Assembly: GCA_019359325.1 (NCBI GenBank)
Contig: JAHHHN010000007.1
Location: 1-64,000, forward strand
Direction of reading: 5' to 3'
Origin: Mojavia pulchra JT2-VF2
Lineage (GTDB): Bacteria; Cyanobacteriota; Cyanobacteriia; Cyanobacteriales; Nostocaceae
DNA length: 64,000 nt
The notes beneath the pieces were generated by a model. It did no database searches. It saw only the letters and a program-made list of their open reading frames with translations, and was not told the origin of the DNA. Positions 17,342 to 24,717 of the stretch are shown in pieces. Made by a program: the position numbers and the translations under genes. Within the stretch, counting starts at the first letter, position 1. Each line of letters starts with the position of its first letter.

Positions 17342-17739
17342 GTAATACAGAAACCCAACATCAAAAGCGATCGCCGGCTGAATGGGTGACATTCATTACT
17401 GCTTCATTCATCCTGGCAGTGATAGTTAGTTTAGTAGGATACACATGGCTAAACGACAAAAATCAACCTCCTATTGTATCTGTTACTAAGAAGCAGACAA
17501 TTCGGGAAATTGATGGAAAATTTTATGTTCCCTTTGAAGTCGTTAATACTGGTGGAGATACAGCTGAGTCAGTTCAGATAATGGCTGAGTTAGAAATTAA
17601 CGGCAAAGTTACAGAAACAGGCGAACAACAGATTGATTTTTTATCTGGTGGTGAAAAGGAAGAAGGCGCATTTATATTTACCCGTAATCCTAACCAAGGT
17701 CAGTTAACTATACGCGTTGCTAGCTATAAATTGCCTTAG
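17338..17739 (+). CDS. TIGR02588-family membrane-anchored protein
   Basis: A 133-residue protein with one N-terminal membrane helix (about 15-38) and an extracytoplasmic beta-rich domain (IREIDGKFYVPFEVVNTGGDTAESVQIMAEL pattern, an Ig-like/CARDB look). It matches the TIGR02588 family found next to TIGR02587. I chose the ATG at 17338, which overlaps the upstream stop, rather than a longer in-frame start at 17269. Function unknown; it may shape the periplasmic face of its membrane partner. Confidence 0.85.
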   Translation: MSNTETQHQKRSPAEWVTFITASFILAVIVSLVGYTWLNDKNQPPIVSVTKKQTIREIDGKFYVPFEVVNTGGDTAESVQIMAELEINGKVTETGEQQIDFLSGGEKEEGAFIFTRNPNQGQLTIRVASYKLP

Positions 17740-17764
17740 TTAGGAGCCATAGTTGGTAATGGGC

Positions 17765-17855
17765 AGGACTTACGCAACAATAAGATATTTTCGTCATTGC
17801 GACCGTAGGGAAGCAATCCCGAAGCCTTGTTTTTCGTTGCGAATGCGTAAGTCCT
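17765..17855. mobile_element. 91-bp MITE with AGGACTTACGCA ends
   Basis: Perfect 12-bp inverted ends AGGACTTACGCA and TGCGTAAGTCCT enclose a short palindromic core (CATTGCGACC...GGAAGCAATCCCGAAG). It lies between two convergent genes. This end sequence resembles those of IS630-related MITEs frequent in Nostocales, which is recollection rather than proof. Confidence 0.7.
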
Positions 17856-17909
17856 AAAGGGTAATGTTTTTGCTCCCATTACCAGTTATAAATTTGCAAA
17901 GCTGATATC

Positions 17910-18677
17910 TTAAACGCCTACCTTAGCCTTTGACCAAACACCGTTTTCATCTTCATCGAATTGCTGATGAACAGCTTCCCAAGCAGCTTGTTCAGCTGTG
18001 AACTCGTCACTAGTTTCGCTGAGTACAACGTTATAGCGTTCAATAAATGTACGTTGAGCTTCCTGCGAAAGATGAGAGCGAACTTCCGGCGATAAATCTT
18101 CTGGCTTGTTGCAAGGGCCAGGACAAGGACGAGCCAAAGTTTTCTCGGCGGTGTGAATTTCTTCAGCACCAGCACTTTCCAGTAGTAATTGGAATTCGCC
18201 AGTGCGATCGCTTGGAACTTCTGCCATTAACAAGAACTCGCCAGCTTGTAAGCGGGTTTGATAAACTGCTGCTTTATCTTCTGGCATTCCTAAAGTAGTC
18301 AAAACTGATACCAAGCCTGCACCAGCGCTACCTGCGATCGCTCCACTTGCAGCCCCAAGCAGCACCGCACTAATTGGGCCCGCTGCTACAAGAGGCCCAA
18401 CAAAGGGAATAAACAGTACGCCTACTCCCGTGAGCAAGCTGAGAAAGGAACCAAACAAAGAACCAAAAATGGCCCCTGTTCTCAAACCTCCCACAATCAC
18501 ATCTCGCTTACTAATGAAGCCAGCAATTCGAGTTTCTGACTGAAAGTTTCTTCCCAATACGGAGATATGATCTCTGGGCACACCCCGGTCTAATAACCGT
18601 CGAATTACATCATCAATTTGCTTCTGTTCTTTCAATACAGCTGAGATTGTACGCTCTGCTACGTATGCTTCTGGCAC
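17910..18677 (-). CDS. Glycine-zipper membrane protein with ChaB domain
   Basis: The 255-residue product has three parts. The N-terminus (about 1-60, [20 protein letters not shown]) resembles the general-stress-protein 17M/ferredoxin-like fold. Two Gly/Ala-rich hydrophobic segments (about 62-125) look like a glycine-zipper membrane hairpin. The C-terminus (about 195-255; [22 protein letters not shown] and AWEAVHQQF) is a ChaB domain, named from an E. coli protein once linked to cation transport. The next gene upstream is a dps, 116 bp away on the same strand. A role in ionic or osmotic stress is likely but unproven. Confidence 0.82.
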   Translation of the reverse strand: MPEAYVAERTISAVLKEQKQIDDVIRRLLDRGVPRDHISVLGRNFQSETRIAGFISKRDVIVGGLRTGAIFGSLFGSFLSLLTGVGVLFIPFVGPLVAAGPISAVLLGAASGAIAGSAGAGLVSVLTTLGMPEDKAAVYQTRLQAGEFLLMAEVPSDRTGEFQLLLESAGAEEIHTAEKTLARPCPGPCNKPEDLSPEVRSHLSQEAQRTFIERYNVVLSETSDEFTAEQAAWEAVHQQFDEDENGVWSKAKVGV

Positions 18678-18793
18678 TTGAATCTCCTAAAATCTTGTTT
18701 TTGCAAAGAACATATTAAATAGGCAGGTGCGGGTAGACTTTTCTTCCCGCAAACTGCAATTTTCCAGTCAGACTTTATGCTTGGGCTACTGGC

Positions 18794-19333
18794 CTATACA
18801 CCTACAGGTGTCTGAGTTTCTCCTGCTGGCTGTCTACCGTTTGGCTCCAGTGCCTGCCCTTCAATAAATGAGCGCAGCATCCAAGCCATCTCCTCATGCT
18901 CTTCCATCAAACCAGTCAGAAAATCAGCTGTTCCCTGGTCATGAAACTCCTCACCAGACTGATCCACATGTTCTCTCAAGTTACGAATAACCTGCTCGTG
19001 ATCTTCTACAAGATTAGCTACCATTCCCGTTGCTGTAGGGACATCACCAGCATGTTCCTTTAGGGTAGCAATCTTGAGAAATCCCTCCATTGTGCCAACT
19101 GGGTAGCCACCCAAAGCACGAACCCGCTCTGCCAAGGCATCAATATTTAAAGTCAGCTTTTCGTAGTGTTCTTCCCAAAGCTGGTGCAGACTGCGAAACT
19201 GAGGACCGACAACATCCCAGTGATACTTTTTGGTTTTAACTAGAAGTAAATAGGCATCTGCTAAATCTTGATTTAACAGATTAATAACTCCTTGACGCTG
19301 TTCTTCTGTCAACCCTATGTTTATTCTCGGCAT
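18794..19333 (-). CDS. Dps-family ferritin-like protein
   Basis: A 179-residue four-helix ferritin-like protein. KYHWDVVGPQFRSLHQLWEEHY carries the intersubunit ferroxidase His residues of Dps, and LNIDALAERVRALGG the acidic partners; helices C and D follow (HEQVIRNLREHV, LMEEHEEMAWMLRSF). Dps dodecamers oxidise and store iron with H2O2 and so protect DNA. The C-terminal tail (ALEPNGRQPAGETQTPVGV) is longer than usual. The ATG follows TTAGAGATGGAAAGCA. It is upstream of the ChaB-domain gene on the same strand. Confidence 0.92.
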   Translation of the reverse strand: MPRINIGLTEEQRQGVINLLNQDLADAYLLLVKTKKYHWDVVGPQFRSLHQLWEEHYEKLTLNIDALAERVRALGGYPVGTMEGFLKIATLKEHAGDVPTATGMVANLVEDHEQVIRNLREHVDQSGEEFHDQGTADFLTGLMEEHEEMAWMLRSFIEGQALEPNGRQPAGETQTPVGV

Positions 19334-19639
19334 TGCTTTCCATCTCTAAGCGAACTTATCTACTAAGTTCACAAATTAAATCGTGAAGTAACATCAGCCT
19401 ACAGAAAGATAATTAAGAATATTTAATTTAAACTTGACAAGTATGTTTATATACTAGTAAATATTTATTTTTAATATTGAGTATTTAATTTTAAACATTC
19501 AAGTACAAATAGTAATAGACATCTTGATTGTTGGCTATCAAGATGTCTATAAATCGATTGTAAATAAAAAAGTAACTACTTGTGAACTAGACCTATTAAA
19601 AGTTGCACAGGTTAAAGCTGAGAGCGTGACTAACGCTGC
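19334..19639. other. AT-rich spacer upstream of dps
   Basis: No gene seen. An imperfect repeat GATTGTTGGCTATCAAGATG near 19524 is the only feature. The stretch should hold the dps promoter. Confidence 0.4.
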
Positions 19640-19999
19640 TTATTTTTTACCAGTTACTTTTTCCAGAAAATTTTCTACTTCTTCTTCTACTGAAGTTGCA
19701 CTTTGAGAGTTATCAGGACGCTTCATTTTATCGATATCAGCATCTCCCTGAACTTCGTTAAGCCCCTTATTAGTTTCCTCTTGAGCCTTTCTCATTCCTA
19801 AGGGCGCTGCTCTATCTATTTCGTCAGTTTTGGCCTGAGTTTCTAGAAGTTGTGTAGTGGCTTCTTGGGGATCACTTTGATAACTCTCGATTGCAAAAGC
19901 AGGAAACGCATTAGATACAAATAGCAGTGTACAGGTAAATGCCAACACTAAGAAACGCACTGGACGTAAGGCAGATGAAACCAAAGCAATAATTTTCAT
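19640..19999 (-). CDS. Low-temperature-induced-type exported protein
   Basis: A 119-residue small exported protein: a basic start, a hydrophobic signal segment (about 14-35) and cleavage near AFA-IES. The mature part is hydrophilic, with LLETQAKTDEIDRAAPLGMR, LNEVQGDADIDKMKRPDNSQ and the end VENFLEKVTGKK. This agrees with cyanobacterial proteins annotated as low temperature-induced. The function is unknown; a disordered periplasmic or lumenal protectant is a guess. A GAGGAATTC ribosome site (AGGAA) precedes the ATG. It is monocistronic. Confidence 0.75.
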   Translation of the reverse strand: MKIIALVSSALRPVRFLVLAFTCTLLFVSNAFPAFAIESYQSDPQEATTQLLETQAKTDEIDRAAPLGMRKAQEETNKGLNEVQGDADIDKMKRPDNSQSATSVEEEVENFLEKVTGKK

Positions 20000-20494
20000 T
20001 TGAATTCCTCAATAACAGCGTCAAAAACGCAGAACTTGTACTTTAAAAAAGAAGCTTTTACCTTGATTAAGTTAATTTAAGTTAACAAATTTTCAAGGTT
20101 TGCTCCTAAGTTACTTAGCAATAGACCTAGAGAAGAAGTAGCTTCATGTCTTAAGCTGAATAAAAAACTAGTAGTGCTAGAAAGGAAGCTTTTTTATTCA
20201 ACTAATATATTTTTTTGAAGTTTTTAATTCTTCATCCTAGGTTCACTAGTTTATTTTTAACTATAATAATTAATCCTTGCATCAATCTGAAGAATGAAAT
20301 TAAATTTATATTTATTTACAATAAGATCACTCCCTAGATAGATCAGAAAAATATTGATTTAACAGGGCAATCAGCCATTATTTAATACTATTTATATTAA
20401 GTAAAGTACTAGAAAATTACCAGTCTTTATATATTATTCATCAGCTAAATATTGATGGCATTGTACAATTACAAATTACTCGATAAACTTAGAG
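20000..20494. other. AT-rich gene-free stretch
   Basis: About 500 bp of AT-rich sequence upstream of the low-temperature gene. I see a short AAGGAAGCTTTTTTATTC inverted motif near 20180 but no credible ORF, RNA or repeat. Confidence 0.4.
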
Positions 20495-20787
20495 TTAGGA
20501 TATTACTCCCATTGCTACATAGTAGCGATCGCTTTCGTATTCCCGCGCATTTGTGCGTAACTTTTCGGCTACACAGTGTTCTTTGCAGACTTCATGTATC
20601 AGTTCCTCACCCCATCTAATAATTTGGCTTACTAGATGCCGCCACAGCCATTGAGGTGGACATAAAACCTTAAAACAGCATCAATTACTTCGCTTGGCTT
20701 AGTAATCTGTAATTTATCGCAGCCAGTGAGCTTATTATTAACATCTAGCCACAGATATAAATCAAGTTCTTTATCAATAAGAAAAAT
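20495..20787 (-). pseudogene. Frame-broken coding remnant beside tRNA-Lys
   Basis: Two overlapping minus-strand frames both read like protein. The first, just after the tRNA, gives IFLIDKELDLYLWLDVNNKL and ends HLNGCGGI at a TAG (20632-20634). The other continues RHLVSQIIRWGEELIHEVCK and ends YYVAMGVIS at a TAA (20495-20497). Neither has a convincing start. I read this as a decayed gene, or two small ones, of unknown family. Confidence 0.3.
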
Positions 20788-20789
20788 AG

Positions 20790-20860
20790 TGGGTGGTATA
20801 GGAATTGAACCTATCTCTGCGGATTAAAAGCCCGCTGCACAGCCACTATGCCAACCGCCC
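20790..20860 (-). tRNA. tRNA-Lys (anticodon TTT)
   Basis: Minus-strand cloverleaf of 71 nt. The acceptor is GGGCGGT with ACCACCC (one C-A mismatch at the fourth pair). The D arm is GCAT/GTGC and the anticodon stem GCGGG/TCCGC with loop CTTTTAA. The T arm is ATAGG/CCTAT with loop TTCAATT, and the discriminator base is A. No CCA is encoded. It differs markedly from the usual cyanobacterial tRNA-Lys, so it may be a second, imported copy. Confidence 0.8.
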
Positions 20861-21155
20861 AATGCATACAAAATCAAGATTTCAATCCACCAGAAAGGTA
20901 CTGTCCCTCCTATCTCTGAGTTATCAGCACATCACCTCACTTTCCGGCTCCCGGTGGACAGCGGATGATAGAAGATAACAGAACTACACAAGCGAGTGGC
21001 AAGGCTTGACTCGCGTTTTAAATTTGTAACCAGTAAAGGACGCTTTTACAAAGCGATCGCACAACCTAAACTTTGAGGCACGATTTTCATCAACTTGCCC
21101 ATTTCATCTTCATTTTTCAAGGTTTAGATAAATTACTTTTAAGCGTTAGAGGTTG
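20861..21155. other. Spacer between tRNA-Lys and small gene
   Basis: Contains a TCCACC.../...GGTGGA pairing (20887-20956) that looks tRNA-like at first but lacks proper T and anticodon arms. One HIP1 site (21054-21060). No gene seen. Confidence 0.35.
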
Positions 21156-21353
21156 TTAGCAAAATAACCGACGCTCTAAGTAATAGTTTTGCTGTGCATT
21201 ACGGATGTATTCGGTAGATTTTGCCTTTGCAAACTCAGAAGATTTCTCATTTACTTCCTCTACTTCAGATGGTTTGGAAATAGTAGGAGCTTTATTCGCT
21301 GATGGCTCTGGGTTATTCCAGCGTTTGTTAACTATTTGTATGTAGTAGAACAT
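21156..21353 (-). CDS. Small hypothetical protein
   Basis: Not recognised. Sixty-five residues, hydrophilic, starting MFYYIQIVNKRWNNPEPSAN and ending NAQQNYYLERRLFC. A strong AAGGAG lies 8 bases before the ATG, which supports translation. The N-terminal YYIQIVNKRW strand followed by a Pro/Ser linker and a helix recalls small phycobilisome- or linker-type peptides, but no motif proves it. Confidence 0.5.
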   Translation of the reverse strand: MFYYIQIVNKRWNNPEPSANKAPTISKPSEVEEVNEKSSEFAKAKSTEYIRNAQQNYYLERRLFC

Positions 21354-21545
21354 GGCTTTTGCTCCTTAGGAAGCTTTGCCTTTTTAGTTACATTAATACT
21401 ACATAAGTAATACAAAAATTGTCAAGGGCTGGTAAAATTTTTTTGAGATTGTCTAAAAAGGCTATTTTGCAATGGTTTTAGCCTAATGAATTCCTTGAAA
21501 AAGCAAAACTAGCGCTTATGATTGGGCAGTTTTTGGAAACCTGAT

Positions 21546-22397
21546 GTGACAGACAATCACCGCCAGCGGCAAAAGATAATTGGTGGAGTAGCGATCGCCT
21601 TTTGTGTAACAGCTTGTAGTATTACCCCAGGTATTTCTCCACAATTGGGGATTAACCAGCTAACAAATAAACTCGATGCTGCACAAGTTCCACAAAAAGC
21701 GTTAATCAACCAAGTTAATGCCCAATCGCCTGCACCAGCTAAAGTAAAAAACCTGACCTTTACTATTCCAACAAAATTTCAGGGAAAAACCGTTTATCAG
21801 GTGCAACCTAGCAACAACGAAAAAGTTATCGCCTTGAGCATTGATGATGGCCCTTGGCCCAATACCACCATAAAAATGTTGGAGATTCTCAAGCAAAATG
21901 ATGTTAAAGCAACATTCTTTTGGGTAGGGCAAGCATTACAAGCAAATCCCGAAATTGCCAAACAAGTAGTAGCTGAGGGACACGCCATAGGCAACCATAC
22001 TTGGCATCATTGGTATCGACGAATGGATGCAGCCACAGCCAAAAGTGAAATTGAGCGCACGAACGAACTTATATACAAAACTACAGGAGTCAAAACTAGT
22101 TTGTTCCGTCCTCCAGGAGGCGTGTTAAATAATGGACTGGCTGCTTACGCCCATAGCCAGAAATATGCTGTAGTCATGTGGTCGCAAACTTCTGCCGATA
22201 CAGATCCTCGTGCTAAATCTCAAGTATTCGTGAAAAATGTCTTGAGAGATGCCAAACCAGGTTCTATTGTATTGATGCACGATGGCGGAGGCGATCGCCA
22301 AAGAACTGTACAAGCCTTGCCACAAATCATCAACGGACTCAAACAACAAGGCTACCGATTTGTGACAATTCCCGAACTACTAGAAATGCAGAAATAA
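21546..22397 (+). CDS. Polysaccharide deacetylase lipoprotein (NodB homology)
   Basis: The product is 283 residues from the GTG at 21546. A short basic start leads into a hydrophobic segment ending VTAC, a lipobox, so it is probably a lipid-anchored protein. The NodB domain (about 90-280) has all five motifs: SIDDGPWPNTT (Asp-Asp), HAIGNHTWHH (metal His pair), RPPGG, a Trp/Ser strand (VVMWSQTSADTDP) and LMHDGGG. It removes N-acetyl groups from peptidoglycan or exopolysaccharide in the envelope. A longer TTG start at 21522 is possible; GGAAA 7 bases before 21546 favours the GTG. Confidence 0.9.
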   Translation: MTDNHRQRQKIIGGVAIAFCVTACSITPGISPQLGINQLTNKLDAAQVPQKALINQVNAQSPAPAKVKNLTFTIPTKFQGKTVYQVQPSNNEKVIALSIDDGPWPNTTIKMLEILKQNDVKATFFWVGQALQANPEIAKQVVAEGHAIGNHTWHHWYRRMDAATAKSEIERTNELIYKTTGVKTSLFRPPGGVLNNGLAAYAHSQKYAVVMWSQTSADTDPRAKSQVFVKNVLRDAKPGSIVLMHDGGGDRQRTVQALPQIINGLKQQGYRFVTIPELLEMQK

Positions 22398-22413
22398 CAA
22401 TCCTATTGGGCAT

Positions 22414-22500
22414 TGGGCATGGGGGAGGCAGTGCGTTGGACGGGTTCCCCGGCTTGAAGCAACTGCCGTCATGGGGCATTGGTTATTTGCCCCTGCACCC
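22414..22500. repeat. Palindromic low-complexity repeat patch
   Basis: GGGCATTGGGCATGGGG, then CGGGTTCCCCGGCTTGAAGC and GGGGCATTGG: short dispersed motifs commonly seen between Nostocales genes. No coding capacity. Confidence 0.45.
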
Positions 22501-22508
22501 CTGCCTAA

Positions 22509-22898
22509 TTATTCGCTCATGGCAGAGGCGCAGGCTTGCGCTTCCTGCCAAATTTTATGTAGAAAGAACTCAGTGCGATCGCTCATACAAGTGACAAACA
22601 CACCCGCAGCCTCCTCAGAACCGTCTGATAACCAAGAACCCCGCAGGGTGACTTCCATATATTCGGCATCACAGGTAGACAGCGCCATGATTTCACTGTC
22701 ATTTCGTTTTACCTCAGCCTTGAGCTTTTCTACTCCTGGTAAATCAACAGGAAGCAAAAAGGAAGCAGTGCTAGGTTCAACGCAAAGAGATTGACCAACT
22801 CGCAGTGCCAAAATCACTCGCTGTGCTACCCACTCCTCCAGCGATAGAGTTAGACACTCTAAGTAAAAGCTCCTTTCGGTATAAGTTAATTTCAGCAT
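22509..22898 (-). CDS. Conserved hypothetical protein
   Basis: A 129-residue soluble protein, not assigned to a family. The N-terminal half is a helix with EWVAQRVILALRVGQSLCVE, then FLLPVDLPG and a strand-rich part (MEVTLRGSWLSDGSEEAAGV) ending in a C-terminal helix. It lies 16 bp downstream of the HNH endonuclease gene on the same strand, so both are likely cotranscribed. The GAATGCTGAAATTAACTT context has GAGAG about 10 bases upstream. The gene looks real from codon use and operon position. Confidence 0.65.
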   Translation of the reverse strand: MLKLTYTERSFYLECLTLSLEEWVAQRVILALRVGQSLCVEPSTASFLLPVDLPGVEKLKAEVKRNDSEIMALSTCDAEYMEVTLRGSWLSDGSEEAAGVFVTCMSDRTEFFLHKIWQEAQACASAMSE

Positions 22899-22914
22899 TC
22901 CTTCTGCTCTCCTG

Positions 22915-23433
22915 TTATTCCAGGTTTGCTTGCATATCTATCCAGAACTGCTCGGCAAAAGAAATTGCCGGATGGACTGGTGCTTTAGGTTGAGTACGTA
23001 GTGGCATACCAGCCTGAGACGGAGTGCGATCGCCTTTTTGGGAGTTACATCTTTCACAAGCTATGACTACGTTATTCCATGTGTGCATACCGCCTTTAGA
23101 TCGGGGAATCACATGATCCAGCGTTAGACGTTTAGTGCTACCGCAATATTGACAACTGTGATGATCTCGCCGCAACACTTCCCGCCGATTAACCGGAGGA
23201 ACTTTCCACATCCGCTCACTAGAAGCAATTTTTAAACGAATGTGTTTTGGCACGTCAAGTATCAAGCTAGGGGAACGGATTTGCGATCCACCTTCTGCCG
23301 AAAATCCTAATGGTTCAGCCTTATTTGTCACTAACAACACAATCGCCCGCTTGATATTGACCCGACACAGTGGCAAGTAATTTTGAGAAAACACCACTAC
23401 GGATCGCTCTAACACTTGCATTGCGCTTGTCAC
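22915..23433 (-). CDS. HNH endonuclease
   Basis: A 172-residue protein with a C-terminal HNH nuclease domain. CQYCGS and CERCNS form the structural zinc clamp, and LDHVIPRSKGGMHTWNNVV holds the catalytic DH...N residues. The N-terminal part (about 1-75) is a strand-rich domain typical of the cyanobacterial HNH family. Start is GTG at 23433 with AGGAG 7 bases upstream; an ATG four codons in is possible. It could act in DNA repair or phage or element biology; the target is unknown. The following gene is 16 bp away. Confidence 0.9.
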   Translation of the reverse strand: MTSAMQVLERSVVVFSQNYLPLCRVNIKRAIVLLVTNKAEPLGFSAEGGSQIRSPSLILDVPKHIRLKIASSERMWKVPPVNRREVLRRDHHSCQYCGSTKRLTLDHVIPRSKGGMHTWNNVVIACERCNSQKGDRTPSQAGMPLRTQPKAPVHPAISFAEQFWIDMQANLE

Positions 23434-23452
23434 AGCTTGACTCCTTATAAAA

Positions 23453-23485
23453 AACCCCCGCTTCTTATTTAGCTGAAGCGGGGGT
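23453..23485 (-). terminator. Intrinsic terminator of the 82-aa gene
   Basis: Stem ACCCCCGCTTC/GAAGCGGGGGT with a short loop, followed on the minus strand by TTTTTTATAAGG. It ends the small gene at 23513-23761 and insulates the HNH gene. Confidence 0.8.
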
Positions 23486-23512
23486 GGGAAATTGACCTAA
23501 AAGTTTTTTGGC

Positions 23513-23761
23513 CTATATCGGTACAGTATTCCTCTGCCTGTACCTCCCGCTTCTTACGTCTAGTTGTGGTTTTTCATTCAGCCCACCAATACTGATATTT
23601 CTAAAATCATAATTACCCTCTGTGATTTGCCCATATTTTTGGCCACCGTTACCCATAAAAAAATACTCCACTCCCACAGACGCTGATTCCCGACTGGTTC
23701 GGCAGTTGGTAGCGCTCAAAGAAGTAGAGATGGGATAAACGGATTTCACAGAAAATTTCAC
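23513..23761 (-). CDS. Small strand-rich hypothetical protein
   Basis: An 82-residue hydrophilic protein (STSLSATNCRTSRESASVGV, FFMGNGGQKYGQITEGNYDF, LDVRSGRYRQRN). It looks like a small beta-sheet protein. A strong terminator directly behind it and a divergent gene in front support a real transcript. Family not recognised. It might be the partner of the divergent RHH protein, but nothing in the sequence shows this. The ATG at 23761 has no clear Shine-Dalgarno. Confidence 0.55.
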   Translation of the reverse strand: MKFSVKSVYPISTSLSATNCRTSRESASVGVEYFFMGNGGQKYGQITEGNYDFRNISIGGLNEKPQLDVRSGRYRQRNTVPI

Positions 23762-23833
23762 CTATTGAACATTCCTTTAAACATACTACACTTGTATTAC
23801 TATCCTGTCTATACCTTTAAGGAGAAAAAACAC

Positions 23834-24169
23834 ATGCATACCATCGCTCGTACCCCAACCACTGATATGGAAGTTACCAGTATTCGTCTTGAACGGGAAC
23901 TGAAAGATAAACTAAAAGATATAGCTGGCAATCAAGGATATCAAGCTCTAATCCGAGACATCCTTTGGAATTATGTGCAGCAAAAATCAGGTGAGTGGAA
24001 ACCCCGATTTTCACGAACTGATATTCGGGCTAGCATAGCCGCCACAGCTCAACAAGAAGAACGTTGTGTACTTACAGGTCAACTCATTCAACCGCAACAA
24101 CCAATGCTCTTAGGACTGACAAGAAATGGTGACATGGTTCCTCTGAGTATTGAGAGTTTGGCTGGATAA
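23834..24169 (+). CDS. Ribbon-helix-helix DNA-binding protein
   Basis: A 111-residue protein from the ATG at 23834, which has GGAGA 10 bases upstream; a longer frame to 23765 lacks support. Residues 11-50 (TDMEVTSIRLERELKDKLKD, then YQALIRDILWNYV) have the beta-strand plus two helices of MetJ/Arc (RHH) repressors. The C-terminal 50 residues contain CVLTGQLIQPQQPMLLGLT, a separate small domain which might sense a ligand or partner. Likely a transcription regulator, perhaps of its own region. It is divergent from the 82-aa gene with 72 bp between them. Confidence 0.75.
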   Translation: MHTIARTPTTDMEVTSIRLERELKDKLKDIAGNQGYQALIRDILWNYVQQKSGEWKPRFSRTDIRASIAATAQQEERCVLTGQLIQPQQPMLLGLTRNGDMVPLSIESLAG

Positions 24170-24717
24170 TCTTGTATTCGTCTGAATGCAGCCCAGTTAC
24201 AACTTAGGATACTAGGCTGCATTCATAAGTAAATATTATACTTTTTATAAGTCAACTATATAAAGCTAAACTTATATATTACTTACCGAATATATAGTGG
24301 TCATATTTTCCTTCGAGCCAAACCAATAGCAAGTTAGCTTACTTACGTTTTTCTGTAATATAAATACTATTTCTATTGAGAAATTTAAGTGTTAACACGC
24401 AAAAAAATCGGAGTTTTTGCCTTAATTCTAGAGAAATTACGGTTTATGTATAGTCGCAGGCAGGATATCCTAAGTCAAAGTTTGTAAATTAAGCCCATAC
24501 AGACAAGGCAGCAAATATCTAGCTGAGGCTTTTTAGTATATCTTAGGTGTCTTATTACTTGTGTAGAAAATTGTTTAATATACCAAAAATTAGTCATCTG
24601 AAATAGAAAGGGGCTATAACAGGTGAGAGAAAGTCTTCATAGAAGATTTGCAATTCATCAGGGTGCACCAAACAAACTCATGGTGAAGAATTAAGTTGAG
24701 AAATTGGGTGCAGAAAA
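24170..24717. other. Long spacer before the GAF kinase gene
   Basis: About 550 bp, AT-rich. It has TATA-rich promoter-like stretches (24250-24300) and a CGGAGTTTTTGCC motif near 24410, but no ORF, tRNA or strong hairpin that I can support. Confidence 0.4.

Noticed and set aside
20887-20956. Second tRNA next to tRNA-Lys
   Set aside because: TCCACC.../...GGTGGA pair like an acceptor stem, but there is no TTCRA loop and no 7-nt anticodon loop with a 5-bp stem.
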